Positions 1 through 11,132 of a DNA stretch of 64,000 nt are shown here, piece after piece. The stretch is taken from assembly GCA_037952775.1 (NCBI GenBank), contig JBANAY010000003.1:16678001-16742000 (forward strand), written 5' to 3'. Positions within the stretch are counted from its first letter, which is position 1. Every line of letters begins with the position of its first letter. The stretch is from Clonostachys chloroleuca (lineage: Eukaryota; Ascomycota; Sordariomycetes; Hypocreales; Bionectriaceae). Position numbers and translations under genes: made by a program. The notes under the pieces were generated by a model. It did not search any database and was not told the origin of the DNA. It saw nothing but the letters and a program-made list of their open reading frames with translations.

Positions 1-306
1 AAATCATCGGCGTGAGATCCCATAGCAGTCACTCAAGAAGTATTAAAACTAGCTATGACCTTCGTCTTGGCCACAACCATAGCAGTGAAGCCAGATAAGA
101 CTCTGAATACTTGGGCGACGCAAAGGTAAGGGTTGATATGGAAGATAACACGCCAATTCCTATGTCATCAAAGGCTTTTTCACAGGGTAGGGGAACTGGG
201 AAATGAAAGTTTTGAATCGAATTGTCATTATCGTGAAGAGATGGCATGGTGCCATGTATGAATAGCCCCCATTTTGGCCCGCCAAAACGCGCTCTCCTGA
301 AATATA
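1..306. other. 3' flank of calcineurin B gene
   Basis: This is downstream sequence of the minus-strand CNB1 gene running to the window edge. I see no separate gene. The open frame here in the CNB1 direction is read-through of the last intron and 3' flank. Confidence 0.6.
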
Positions 307-1083
307 CTAGAACTGGTCTGTGGGCGTGCACTGTTAGCATATTATTCAACCCAGGATGGGGTCGAGCGGCGGACAAACCTAGAGTCATGCTCATGCTCAC
401 GTCCGTGCTTTCCACCATCTTGGTGAACTCCTCGAAGCTAATCTTCCCATCGCCGTCCAGGTCCGCCTCCATGATGGTCTTGTCCACGATCTGCTGCAGC
501 TGCTGGTCCTTGAGGTTGCTACCCACCATCATCTTCAGCACGATGAACAGCTCGCCGTTGCTGATGTACCCGTCCCGGTCGATGTCGTAGACCTTGAAGG
601 CAAACTGCAGCTTCTGCTCCTTGTTTCCCTTGGCGCTGAATGCGCTGAGGCCGCTGACGAACTCCTCGAAGTCCACGTCACCGCCACCGTCCTCGTCGAA
701 AATAGCAATCATACTTTCAATGTTGTTAGCTTGTGCGGCCACATCTACCGAGCCCAGGCATCTCGACGCACCGTGTCGCAAGAGGGTTGGAGGAAATCTG
801 CGGTAGGCTCAAAAACTCCTCACGCTCGATCGTGCCAGAGTTGTCCTGAGGGTTCGTGTCAGTCAGCAGAAGCTGGACAGGGGGTCTTGGAGTCGAGAAG
901 GGGGTACCAGCATACTCTGTCGAGCTTCATAAACCGTTTCCGCAGGCGGTCAACTTCCTCTCTGTCGACTGCATTCTCGAGTCAGAAATCCCGTGTGTGC
1001 AAGGTTCATTGATGGGGTAGGCAAGGCTAACAGTTGGACCCTTGGACAATATTGTCCAGGACGCTACTAGTCGTGTTGCCCAT
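307..1083 (-). CDS. CNB1: Calcineurin regulatory subunit B, five exons
   Basis: This is the Ca2+-binding regulatory subunit that, with the catalytic A subunit, forms the calcineurin phosphatase acting on Crz1-type targets. I read exons at 1032-1083, 916-968, 772-845, 379-713 and 307-317, which give 174 residues, the usual fungal length. The start begins MGNTTSS, an N-myristoylation signal. Four EF-hands are intact: about residues 34-45 ([12 protein letters not shown]), 66-77 ([12 protein letters not shown]), 103-114 ([12 protein letters not shown]) and 144-155 ([12 protein letters not shown]). The last exon is only 11 nt and encodes the end of Asp, then Gln-Phe-stop, giving the conserved C-terminus MSMTLDQF. 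Without that splice the frame would run on into unrelated sequence. The gene is divergent from EPL1. Confidence is very high because every splice junction keeps frame and gives conserved sequence. Confidence 0.96.
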
Positions 1084-2568
1084 CTTTTTTTCGCTGCTCG
1101 TGGCTCGGACAAACTACTTGGCTGGAAGCTTCAATTTAATGTAAACGGTTGTTCTGTATCTCGAGAGGTCGCTTCGTTGGCCGTCAAGTGGTCGCGTGAG
1201 CCAGCAGTTGTCGGGCAGGAGTGGCGGGAGTTGATAGGGCTGCTGGATGGAGTTGTAATATTGAGACCTCTGGGGGGCAACTTTGATGGTGGAGGGGCAG
1301 TCGAGGTGTCAGCTGGTGCACAGACCACCTCTTCCCAGGGAAGGCAACCAGCGGTGGTGAGCCGTACCTACCTACCTGCTAATTTACAGAGCAGCATCAC
1401 CGCATCTCGATCTTGTGTAATCATGAATGCCAACGTTTGCAGACTGTCACACAGAGGCCTCGTTGTCTCGGAATGTTCAATCTTTATCTTTGCACTCTGC
1501 TCGGCAAAAAAAAAAATTAAATTCATGACGATGAACATTAAGTGAATATGGAAATTTCCACCTCCCAAACCTAAAAGAGTGCAACTGGAAGGACACACTC
1601 AGCATGTTGGAAAATGTAGCTCGAAAGTGCATATTTTTTAAAGAAAAGAAAACAAAACCCCCCAAAAAACATTCATATTTGCGTACTTGCAATTAGCTAA
1701 TATCACAACACTGGAAAGAAATCGAGCAGGTTGATGACATGATACAGCAGCTACCACCTTGAGGTGCATATAGGGTAGGCTGCCGTAAAGTAGAAGTGGA
1801 CCCAGAGCCAACTCTAATGAGGTTGTACCATTCAGCATAATGAACTAGCGGGGGACCTCAGGACTTTAGTGCAATTCCTCCGTCGCCGAGGCGACGTTTC
1901 CCGCAATGAAGACACGCAACGCGACCGGATATTCCTATTAAACTTTAAAAACGAGAGCTGTTATGTGGTCATGCTGGTCTGGCCATCAGTAGGCCAATGC
2001 GAAAGCATCGTGGCCCAATGGTGGCCGATTCCGGTCGCCTCTGGTGCTAGTCTAGCTCCAGTGTGTCTGGAGGATGTGCACAGTAGTATGGGGATGGATT
2101 GGGGGATCAGGCAATTTACTGGTTGGGCATGACGGCGCCTTACTAACTTGTTCCAGGACCGTCTATGAGGGTGAGGTGTGGGGCAGGAAGGAAGAGGGGG
2201 TAGCACTCAGGCGCCTCACGCTTTAGGGGAAGCCTAGCGGACTGGCAATAGGGGAGAGTGGTCCGAGCGCCTCACATGTATCCTACGTGCCAAAGATGGC
2301 GTACGAGTGACTTAGCACTGGCCAAGTGGCCATCAAATCGCCCGCAATCTTCCACGCCTGCACCAGCGAAAAATCTTCGCGAGGCAAAACAATCCCAACG
2401 TCACCTCATCTGCCGCCGACATTTTGACCATCGAAAAGAGCCCCCAAAACCACCTTTTTCATCACCATTTTTGCACAGGGCGATCCTGCACACCCTCTTT
2501 TATGACTTGATCGCCTTTTTCTGCGGATTTTCCGCTGGCTAAGTGCCTCTCTCTACCACCCTTGCACC
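1084..2568. other. Divergent intergenic region CNB1/EPL1
   Basis: About 1.5 kb of bidirectional upstream sequence separates the two start codons. It has A-runs near 1505-1515 and A/C-runs near 1636-1672, and a pyrimidine-rich stretch at about 2440-2550 before the EPL1 start that looks like a 5' leader. No open frame here has conserved-looking content. Confidence 0.6.
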
Positions 2569-4516
2569 ATGTCGTCCCGTAAGGTTCGGGTCAAGAAGTT
2601 GAGTGTCAAAACTGGCCTTCCAGTGCTCAGAGAGGATCAAATCGACCCTTCCGAGTACGAGGCACTCTCAACCGAGACCCAAATCGCGACCGGTGTCGAG
2701 CAGGCCGAGGAAAACGTGAGTTGTTTTCACCATAGTCAGAGCATCGTGATATCACGTGCACTCGCACGTGATATCGCTTGGCACAGACCCCTGCATCCAA
2801 TCACCATGGACAACCACTTCACCACTTCAATGCGTAAACCCTATACGGCTGCTAACCTAGCTTGTTCGCATAGGAATATCACTTGCAAACCATTCTCAAA
2901 GATGCCGGAACCAGCAATGACCAAGAAATCCCGGTCCCGCCTCCACAGGAGAGCGAGATCGACTATAATGACCTATACCCAAGTCAGTACCACCAACCAT
3001 CGTCCTACATTCGATTCTCGCAAACGGTAGAAGAATGTATCAGCTGTCTTTATGACATGACAGCCGAGGATGATGTATTTCTCAAAGAATATAACAGCAA
3101 AGCTCCATCTTCGGGACCTTTACCCGAAGATGACTTCGAACGTATTATGGAACTGTTCGAGGACACTGCTGCAGAACAGACACCCTTTGCATCAGTGGAT
3201 AACACTGTTGTCCCCTATGAAATGATGGCTGCGGGGCTGAATCAATTAGAATCCCAATCGATTCTGCAGCATGCCAAAGCCATATATGAATATTGGAAAT
3301 CGAGGAGGCAAGAGGGGGGAAACAAACCGCTCCACCCTTCTCTCAAGTTCGAGACACACCAGGACAGTGATGATACCGATCCTTATGTGTGCTTCCGCCG
3401 AAGAGAGGCCCGCCAGACTAGGAAGACTCGTGCTCGTGACACCAAGGTAGCAGACACTCTCAAGAAACTTCGCCGAGAGCTTGAGGATGGCCGCCAATTG
3501 GTGGTACTCACCGCTGAGCGTGAGATAATGAAACGGGAGCTCCTTAATGCGGACAGGGCCATCTTCGAAGAACGCGCGCGCTTGAAACAGATGAAGATCA
3601 AGCTTGGTATTAAAGAAGGTGATGAAGATCTCATCAACCAAAAGGTATGCTCTGACGGACACTTATCCATAAGGATTGATCACTTGATGCTGACTCTCTC
3701 CTTCCACAGCCGCAGAAGCGTAAGATCTCAGAAGCACCTGTGATGAACAGGCCCCCTGGGACCCACATGCGAGCCATGCCTGTGCGCGCAGATGGCCGAA
3801 CGGTCGACTCCGATCTTGTATCGTTGGTCGAAAGACAAGCTGAAAAGGAGAATGAGTTCCGTACCGATATTGAGATGAAGGTCCAAAACCACCGTAAGTG
3901 GAATGCAAACCATATCGATCTCACTCGCGGGCCTCTGTCGCCAGTAAAGGAGCAGGGAACGGAACTGAAGTTCCGACCTGCCAAAACCCAGTACTTGATG
4001 ACGCCGCCTGCATCAGTATCGGACGAAATGGATGTGGACCAAGAAGGAGGCCCTGAGCCCATGGCCCTTGACCGACTTCCCGTGTTCCAGTTCAAAGCAG
4101 GCGGCCATGGTGAGCATGCTCAGTCTAGCCACCCAGCCTTCCGTCGTCGTATAGGACGCTTGAATCGTCTTTGGATTGACCGAAGAGGGCTGGCGTCCCC
4201 GTCCAAGAGAGACAACAGCGATTATGGTGATCGTTGGAAGTACGACTCAGACTCGGACGATGACGAGCAGACCGAGTACGAAATCGACCCATTTGACACT
4301 CGTGCCTTGAAGTTCAGAGCGACGATTCCACTCAGCCCATTTATCTTCGGTAGGCGCCCAGATATGGCGCCCAGCGGAAACGGGCCAAACGGGCACAGAG
4401 CATTGCCGCCGGCGCAGGCAGCCCAAGCGGCGCAAGCCGCACAGGCCGCACAAGCAGCGCAGGCTCAACAAATGCAGAAGGCGCAACAAATTCAGCCGGC
4501 TCAAGCGGCATCGTGA
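2569..4516 (+). CDS. EPL1: Enhancer of polycomb-like Epl1, NuA4 subunit
   Basis: Epl1 is the scaffold that holds Esa1, Yng2 and Eaf6 in the NuA4/piccolo histone H4/H2A acetyltransferase in the nucleus. Exons at 2569-2715, 2874-3644 and 3710-4516 give 574 residues. The N-terminal half is the EPcA domain, with blocks such as KVRVKKL, LREDQIDPSEYEAL, YIRFSQTVEEC, DDTDPYVCFRRRE and GDEDLINQKPQKRK. The middle part (RRRIGRLNRLWIDRRG, YEIDPFDTRALKFRA) matches the fungal C-terminal region. The tail is low complexity, built of Ala-Ala-Gln triplets from about 4410. The first intron is long (158 nt) against 65 nt for the second, and contains a perfect inverted repeat of two E-boxes (2748-2775). A start at 2569 is supported by conservation immediately after it. 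Confidence 0.95.
2748..2775. promoter_or_regulatory. Inverted pair of CACGTG boxes in EPL1 intron 1
   Basis: Perfect 12-nt arms (GATATCACGTGC and its reverse complement) flank a 4-nt spacer. Each arm holds ATCACGTGC, so two CACGTG cores (2753-2758 and 2765-2770) lie head to head, 12 bp apart. The motif is the kind bound by bHLH factors of the Cbf1/Pho4/NUC-1/SREBP type. Its use as a regulatory site is an inference; a hairpin in the pre-mRNA is an alternative role. Confidence 0.45.
4405..4485 (+). repeat. Ala-Ala-Gln codon repeat at EPL1 3' end
   Basis: Imperfect 9-nt units (GCNCARGCN type) encode consecutive AAQ triplets followed by AQQ near the C-terminus of Epl1. Synonymous changes between units show it is not a recent perfect expansion. 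Confidence 0.7.
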
Positions 4517-5879
4517 ACCCTCTCAACCGCCCACCCCCACTTGTCTTTTTTTCTGTTGTATGATATCGGTCGATGAATGTATATACCCTGATTTGTTGCG
4601 GGAGAGTATCGAAGTGTGAGCAGTTTGAGGCATCGCTGTGAGCAGTAGATGATCGAGATGTATAGTATTTTTTAATCGTGGGAATCGGGCATTGCGCGGA
4701 GTTGGGGATCGGGATTTTGGCGTATTAGAAGCTGAGCAGGCCCACGAAGGAAAACGTCAGTCGATATATAGCTAAACCAAATAAAGCAAAATCTGGTCCG
4801 TTGTGGACCACCAAGGATGTTCATGTCTCGGATGACCTTGCTTGAAGATTGTGCTTGAAGATTGTGACGAGTCCCCGTGCGTGGTGTGGTTTTGAGCGGG
4901 GGAAGGCTGCGGTCAGAATAGCTTCGCCCAGAGGTATGGGGCAAATGGGAAGGGAAAAAAAGTTCATGACTCGATAGATGATCGCATGAAGAGCCAGGAT
5001 ACAGCGAGCTGGAAAGGAAGAGTGAAGGGGGAGCGGATTGGGAGCGCTGTTTGACGTGGAAGGATTATGAAGATATTCCAGGAGCAAAAGGCACCAGGGT
5101 CGTCGGCAAAGATGCTAGTGACCAGCCGAGCAAAAGGAAGGGAAGGAAAAAGCGGGACGAGTAAAAAAAAAGCAAAGCAGCAACTAGCAGCGGAGTAGTC
5201 CACTCTGAAAAGCAAGCAATGGACAAACGGAAACCATGAGCGGCGGTGGTGAGAGAAGCTGGCGAGCCGATGCAGGTGAAGGGAAGACGGCCGACTGACT
5301 TGTCCCAAATATGGGGGAGGATTTCCCGTTGTGTGATCAAAACCAGGACACCCCGAACCAGTTAGAGAGAGCTTGTAGGAGCCGCCGACGGCCCCTGTGA
5401 CCATCCGCATGGGTACGTGGGCTACGTACCTTTTTTCTGCGTGTGCGACGGCGTGCATGGCGCAGGCAGTTAAGGTAAGGTAGGAACTGGGGCCAAGGTC
5501 AGAGTGACTAAGCAGCCTTCAAAGCTTGGCTGCCCCGCGACGGGCCTTTATCAGCGATAACCTCACTGGGCTAGAGGTGGGATGTGGGAGCTCACGAACG
5601 ACGACGGATGGGAGTGCGATTGAGCCAGCCAAGGTTTGCAGCACGGTTCGTGATTTGTTCTCATATTTTATTTCAAGTTTCCAAGTCCGCCGCTACTGAT
5701 TTCTTGTTCCATTCTCACTATCCGTCCTCTCAGAAGCTGGAGAATATCGAAGTTTGAAAAATTTAGCCCCTCCATCTTGGTTCATAGACTACAGCATCCT
5801 CCATATAGAGAATCTCCTGGCCCCGAACCCGGCCAAAGAGCACCTCGGACACATAAGAAAACACTCACATATCCCCAAA
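4517..5879. other. Intergenic region EPL1 to KAE1
   Basis: 1.36 kb covers the EPL1 3' flank and the KAE1 promoter. An AATAAA-like element lies near 4785. A 13-nt tandem duplication (GCTTGAAGATTGT twice) lies at 4840-4865. A minus-strand open frame at 4964-5458 is low complexity and is not supported as a gene. Confidence 0.6.
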
Positions 5880-6916
5880 ATGGCACCCAAGGAGTCGTGG
5901 ATCGCCATCGGCTGCGAGGGCTCGGCCAACAAGCTGGGCATCGGCGTCATCCTCCACACTCCCACCAAGACCACCATCCTCTCCAACCTCCGCCACACCT
6001 TCGTCTCCCCCCCGGAACCGGCTTCCTCCCCAAGGACACGGCCGCCCACCACCGCTCCCACTTCGTCTCCCTCGCCCGCGCCGCCCTCGCCGAGGCCGCC
6101 GTCTCCCCCGCCGACGTCGACTGCGTCTGCTTCACCCAGGGGCCCGGCATGGGCGCGCCCCTGACCTCCGTCGCCGTCGCCGCCCGCGCCCTCTCCCTCC
6201 TCTGGGGCAAGCCCCTAGTCGGCGTCAACCACTGCGTCGGCCACATCGAGATGGGCCGCGAGATCACGGGCGCCGACAACCCCGTCGTCCTCTACGTCAG
6301 CGGCGGCAACTCCCAGGTCATCGCCTACGCCGAGCAGCGCTACCGCATCTTCGGCGAGACCCTCGACATCGCCGTGGGGAACTGCCTCGACCGCTTCGCC
6401 CGCACCCTGCGCATCAGCAACGACCCGGCCCCCGGCTACAACATCGAGCAGCTCGCCAAGAGGGGTACCCGCCTCGTCGAGCTGCCCTACGCCGTCAAGG
6501 GCATGGACTGCTCCTTCTCGGGAATCCTCGCTGCCGCCGACTCCCTCGCCGCCCAGATGTTCGCGGGGAAAGCAGACTTCACCCCGGAGGACCTCTGCTT
6601 CTCGCTCCAGGAGACCGTCTACGCCATGCTCGTCGAGATCACCGAGCGCGCCATGGCCCACGTCGGCAGCAGCCAGGTCCTCGTCGTCGGCGGCGTGGGC
6701 AGCAACGAGAGGCTGCAGCAGATGATGGGCGAGATGGCAAGGGAGCGCGGCGGCAGCGTCTTCGCTACGGATGAGCGGTTCTGCATCGACAATGGCATCA
6801 TGATTGCCCACGCCGGGCTGCGGGCTTTCAGATGCGGGTACATGACCCCGATAGAGGAGAGCACATGCACCCAGCGGTTTAGAACCGACGAGGTATTTGT
6901 AGAGTGGAGGGACTGA
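5880..6916 (+). CDS. KAE1: Kae1, KEOPS catalytic subunit, with one-base frameshift
   Basis: Kae1 (TsaD/Qri7 family) transfers the threonylcarbamoyl group to A37 of ANN-decoding tRNAs (t6A) in the cytosolic/nuclear KEOPS complex with Bud32, Cgi121 and Pcc1. The start [18 protein letters not shown] is typical. The metal-binding NHCVGH motif lies at about residues 117-122, followed by [19 protein letters not shown] and [11 protein letters not shown]. The frame breaks at about 6007-6015: residues up to TFVSPP are in one frame and [10 protein letters not shown] onward in another. The seven-C run needs eight to stay in frame. With one base added the length is 345 residues, the family norm. No intron can explain the shift. 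I read the gene as functional with a sequence error; a real null allele of this important gene is less likely. Confidence 0.92.
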
Positions 6917-7258
6917 GGATGTGATGAATAACGAGAAAAAAAAAAAACAGAAACAATATCAGGTATGAAAAAAATGACGAAAATGAGCTTGTCCACCCAG
7001 TATAATATCAAGTGTGTATGTGTATGGAAACAACCTGCCGATAGGGCCTCTTTTATATGCTACGTTTGACCAACACCTCCGCCGTTTAACCTACCGCAGA
7101 ATATTCTAACTCCAGGGGTATCCGAGCCCGCGTATTTAACCCTAATAGATGAGAAAAAAGCTAAATTCATTGCCACCTCTGCTGCCGTGAAGCAGTATGA
7201 TTATTGATACCCAGTTTCATAAATACATTTCATGTTGACTTTAAAAGTGTAGTCCCGG
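6917..7258. other. Convergent intergenic region KAE1/AMPK beta
   Basis: 342 bp lie between two converging stop codons. The stretch has A-runs (about 6935-6948) and T/A-rich sequence suited to 3' ends. There is no gene in it. Confidence 0.6.
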
Positions 7259-8962
7259 CTAGTCCTCAGCTCCTGTGGGCTTGTAAATAATCGTTGTGAC
7301 ATACTGCACATAAGGTTAGCCCAAGGTCGTTGACAGACGTTTAAATAGCTAGTGCTGATCCCTCACCTTGTTCCTGTAACGTGTAGTAGCCGAGACGGCC
7401 AGGATGCCGTTCTTGATGCTGCTTGTAGCTAGGTGGTTGAGAACAGTATGATTGGGCATATTGAGGACGCTGTTGTCATCCTTCATGAGGACGGCTGCAT
7501 TTAGGATTGGTTTCCCCAAGAAGCCGGGCAGACTGGGTGGAGTGACAAGCTTCTCAATTGCAGCAACGGCGTTCTGGTAGGCTGGGGAGTCCTCAGCCTG
7601 GTCAAAGTCTTGGAGGTACTCTGGAATCTCGCAGCGGTACGCTTCTGGGGGAGAATTGGCCTGTACTTTGGCACTTTGGGCGGCTCCGCGGATTGTGATG
7701 CCGACCGTGATGCTCTGTTTTCAACCTCCGCGGTGTCTGTCTTCTGGGAGGCGGCTGCCTGCTTTTGTTGCTGAGCATCATCGGGGCTGACCTCGATATA
7801 GTTTACGAGATTGTTACCGAAGTCCACAGTTGTTGGTAAATCTGGTGTTGTTTGCATGACTCCATCAACTAAGAACCTGACATGGTGCGTTCCGGGAAGA
7901 ACATGGATAGTGGCAGCAAAGCAGCCGGGCTTGCCCTCTCTGTGGAATCCATTGTTAGCTGTGAATGTCCATAATGGGCGAGTTTCACCCCGTATTCCAA
8001 CTGTCTTTGACCTCCATTCAATATGTATAAGACGAACAGAAAGATAATGGCGTAGGACAAGGCAATATAAGCCACTGTCCCACAACGTATGCACCCAACC
8101 GAGACGGAAGCCTTCTTGATAACAAAGTCGCAAGAGTATGGGGTGAGGGGAGGGGAAATGAGACTTACACAGGGTGCAGCCGCTGCTTTCGATTCCATTG
8201 AAAGATGGAACCGGTGACATAAACCTTGTCTCCTCCCTGCTTCCACTCCAGCTTGGTCGGCACGACGGGTCGAGTCTTGTCAACTCGTAGCTCCTCGGAC
8301 TCCTCCTCCTCAACCGTGCCGGCGCTCAGACCAGAGCTCTTCCTCGTGAGCGAGTCACTGATATCCCCCAGCTCCCCGACGTCGGCGGGTCCCTCGTCCG
8401 GAGCCAATATGGGCGACCCAGGCGTGTGCAGCTCCTCCTGGATGGGAAGAGGCAGACGGGGCGGATGAGTCAGGTATGTGATGTCCGAGACGCTGCCGTT
8501 GGACAAGAGGCGCGGGTCGCCCTGGGCGGCCGTGTCCGAGTTGTAGTGAGCGTGAGGCTGGTTGGCGATCTGGGAACCCGACTCGATGGGGACGTTGACG
8601 GGCTTGGACGGTTCGTGGTGTATCGGTCGAGGCTCGGCCGGCTTGGCCATGTTGCTGGTGTCCTTGTGGCTGTTGGCTGGAGTTGAGACGGTGCTGTGTG
8701 GTGAGCCGCTGAGGGAGGAGACGGCAGTACCCGAAAGACTCTTGGGCCTGCTCACGACGGTTGAGCCCTGGGCCTGGGCCAATGAGGCCTCGGGTGGTGC
8801 AGCAGAGCGTTGGACTGGATGGATGATGTTCCGGGTGTCTCTGCGGCTCCCACGCGGAGACTGCGACTCTTGGCCGGGGGTCGAGGCACCGGAATTTGAC
8901 GAAGCCGCCTGGGAGGAGGTCGGCGTGCCGCCTTTGGAAGATGTGGAGGGATGGTTACCCAT
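7259..8962 (-). CDS. GAL83: SNF1/AMPK beta subunit (Gal83/Sip2 type), with frameshift
   Basis: The beta subunit bridges the Snf1 kinase alpha and gamma subunits and sets localisation in glucose-repression control. Exons at 8169-8962, 7367-7939 and 7259-7303 join in frame once one base is restored, giving about 470 residues. The start MGNHPS carries a myristoylation signal, followed by about 200 low-complexity Ser/Pro residues. The glycogen-binding CBM48 domain spans about 232-320 (LEWKQGGDKVYVTGSIFQW; GTHHVRFLVDG). The C-terminal ASC domain shows IPEYLQDFDQ, LPGFLGKPILN, NMPNHTVLNHLATSSIK and the end YVTTIIYKPT. Between the CBM and ASC the frame shifts by minus one, somewhere in 7640-7725, where the linker is unconserved. 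A missing C near 7678 would do it. The first intron (229 nt) is long. Confidence 0.92.
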
Positions 8963-10082
8963 GGTGCTCTCTTTCGTCTCGAGGCCTGGCTGGGAGAGGG
9001 GAGTGATTAGGCGGGGGTGGGGAGAGCAGCAAAACAAGCTTGGATGGCTGCAATGGGCCGAGAATCACAAATGATCAGACGAGCACGAGGGCTAGAGTCG
9101 TGTGATGCGGAGCCGATGCGTGGTGTAATGCCCAGTCAGAGCCCAAGTCGGATTTCCCGTCTGGATTCTGGAGCTCTGGCTGCGTCTTTAGCGCCGATCG
9201 GTTGGGATGGAGTAGCAGAACAGTCGAGATGTGGGCAGCATGTACAATCCAGGACGAGCTGCAATTCGCCCGATTGGGTAGGAAGATAAATTTCGGAAGT
9301 TGGCTGGGAGAAGCCGAGTGTCGTGGCACATGCAGCGGATGTCCCGTTGGGCAGCACTGCGGGCCTTGACGGTTTGACGGTCGCCAGAGACTCTCTCGCG
9401 AGGCAAAGACGGGTAAAGCAAGCTACCGGAACCAGTCGTCTTATATCTTGGTCTTGAACCTTCGCGGCTTGTGGGCGGAGGCATGTAGCCCCACCAACCC
9501 AGCTAGCTGCCTTATCTTATCTCTGGCCGCGTATTTAGGTGCGTAGCTGCATGCCGGTATGCACTAACAGATGTACCTAGAGACGTGCCGGCTGTCGCTG
9601 TGCTGGACTCGATGCAGCTGTGCACAGCGCTAAAGGGGAACACAGGCGGTGCTACAGTGCTGCTTCCTCTCGTGATGGTCCTCCCTTGAAGCGACGGCCT
9701 CGAGAACATGCGCGCATCGCACCCTAACTGCGTTTTATTGGATATTTCGTATTTCTGCCGCATAATAAGCAGCTGTCCAGCTGATTGATACCTATCCGTC
9801 CTTGCATGCCTGAGTACATATGTGCATCTGCAGGGATTTGGCTGGGTGGAACGGACCAATCGAGGGGCAGGCGACTTCCTACATGTACGTCAGAAACCAT
9901 TTAACGACTGCTGGGGTGTCGGCAGCTGTCGCGTTCCAGACAACACGATACTGCTGTCTTCCATCATTTTCACTAACGCCGGCCCTTCCCGTCCGCCTTG
10001 GGCTGCAGATCCGGCTAAAATGAATCCTGCCAGGCATTGATTGACTGAAAACCCTTGACGCTCCCTGATCCGAGCCTCCGCC
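8963..10082. other. Divergent intergenic region AMPK beta/small membrane protein
   Basis: 1.1 kb of bidirectional upstream sequence. I see no gene or convincing repeat. Several short open frames overlap each other without conserved content. Confidence 0.55.
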
Positions 10083-10696
10083 ATGGCTGAGGTTCTCGAG
10101 GTTCTGGGCTCAGTGCTGGGCTCAGTGCTGGGCGCCCTTGTCCGCTTCCGCTGGACCTTCTACATCTCTCGCGTTTTCTCAATCCTCATCTTTCCGCTCA
10201 AGGCTGTGTCATACCCTCTCTCATACCTCTTCCGCATCCTTCTCGTTATATTTGCCCCCATCATTTATCCCTTTTCTTACATCTTTTCTTGGATCCGTAC
10301 CATCTTGGGTCTCTTCGCAGGTCTAGCAGTGAGTCTACCAACTCCCTTCGGATTATAGTGTTGTTCGCAATCAAGGTTCGCTGACATGTAAATTCAATGT
10401 GTATAGCCATTGTATACCTTTGTGAGTACTATTCCTTTTTATTATGAGGTTGAAACTGCGCTAAGCACTAACACAATCAGTTCGGGGTGGCGGCCTTTGT
10501 TGGCGTTGTTACTGGGCTCGTCCTTGCTGTTTTCTCAAGCTATCTCTCCTCGATCTTGGGCATGCAGGACAGTCCATTCGATGAGCAGCCGTCGCGGGGA
10601 AAGATGAGATATCTGGAGGAGGATGACGATGTGGATGAAGAGGAGGACGATGAGCTGAGCAGAGATGAATCCTCCTCGGGGGAGAGTTGGAATTGA
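10083..10696 (+). CDS. Small membrane protein with acidic tail, family not recognised
   Basis: Exons at 10083-10328, 10407-10421 and 10481-10696 give 158 residues. The middle exon is only 15 nt (Pro-Leu-Tyr-Thr-Phe). Both introns have GTGAGT donors and good acceptors, and all junctions are phase 0. The N-terminus repeats LGSVLGSVLG. Hydrophobic segments at about residues 25-45, 48-75 and 85-108 look membrane-embedded, with short aromatic/Pro turns. The C-terminus (from about 117) is hydrophilic, strongly acidic and Ser-rich (a DDDVDEEEDDE stretch). No catalytic motif is visible. Topology and clean splicing argue for a real gene, probably an endomembrane protein; I do not assign a function. 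It converges on BUR1. Confidence 0.75.
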
Positions 10697-11132
10697 AGTG
10701 GTTCGAGTCAACCTCGGCACGGCGGCGACCCGCCTCTGGACTGTTATCACAGATCATTCATGAAGAGCTCGACTCGTCTGAATAGTATTAACGTTGGACT
10801 ATCATAGCTATCCATGTCACCCTCGTAGCCGCGTCTTAACCGGTTTTGGTTCCCTTTTGTAACATTCTCCGAAATTCAGTCTAAAGCAGAACAGACCAAG
10901 TCTAATGTGAAGCACTCATAATAGAATTAGTATAACATGGATGGGTAATCCACACCCTGGCCTTTATTTCCTTCAACGCCGTGTCAATCCTATGGCAATG
11001 GTGGGTGTATCGTGATGCTTCCATAAAAACGACAAAAGATGATAACCCAACGCCTCACTGGTGTAAGCCAGCCCCCCATCTTTGTTGTTGTTGGTGGGGT
11101 GCTTGAACCCAAGGGTAAACTGGGGCAGCTCC
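10697..11132. other. Convergent intergenic region
   Basis: 436 bp between the stop of the small membrane protein and the BUR1 stop. It is 3'-flank-like sequence and I see no gene in it. Confidence 0.6.

Noticed and set aside
4964..5458. 164-codon minus-strand frame between EPL1 and KAE1
   Set aside because: No conserved motif, biased composition, overlapping alternative frames, and it lies in promoter-like sequence.
6215..6811. 198-codon frame antisense to KAE1
   Set aside because: Low-complexity acidic product caused by C-ending codons in KAE1.
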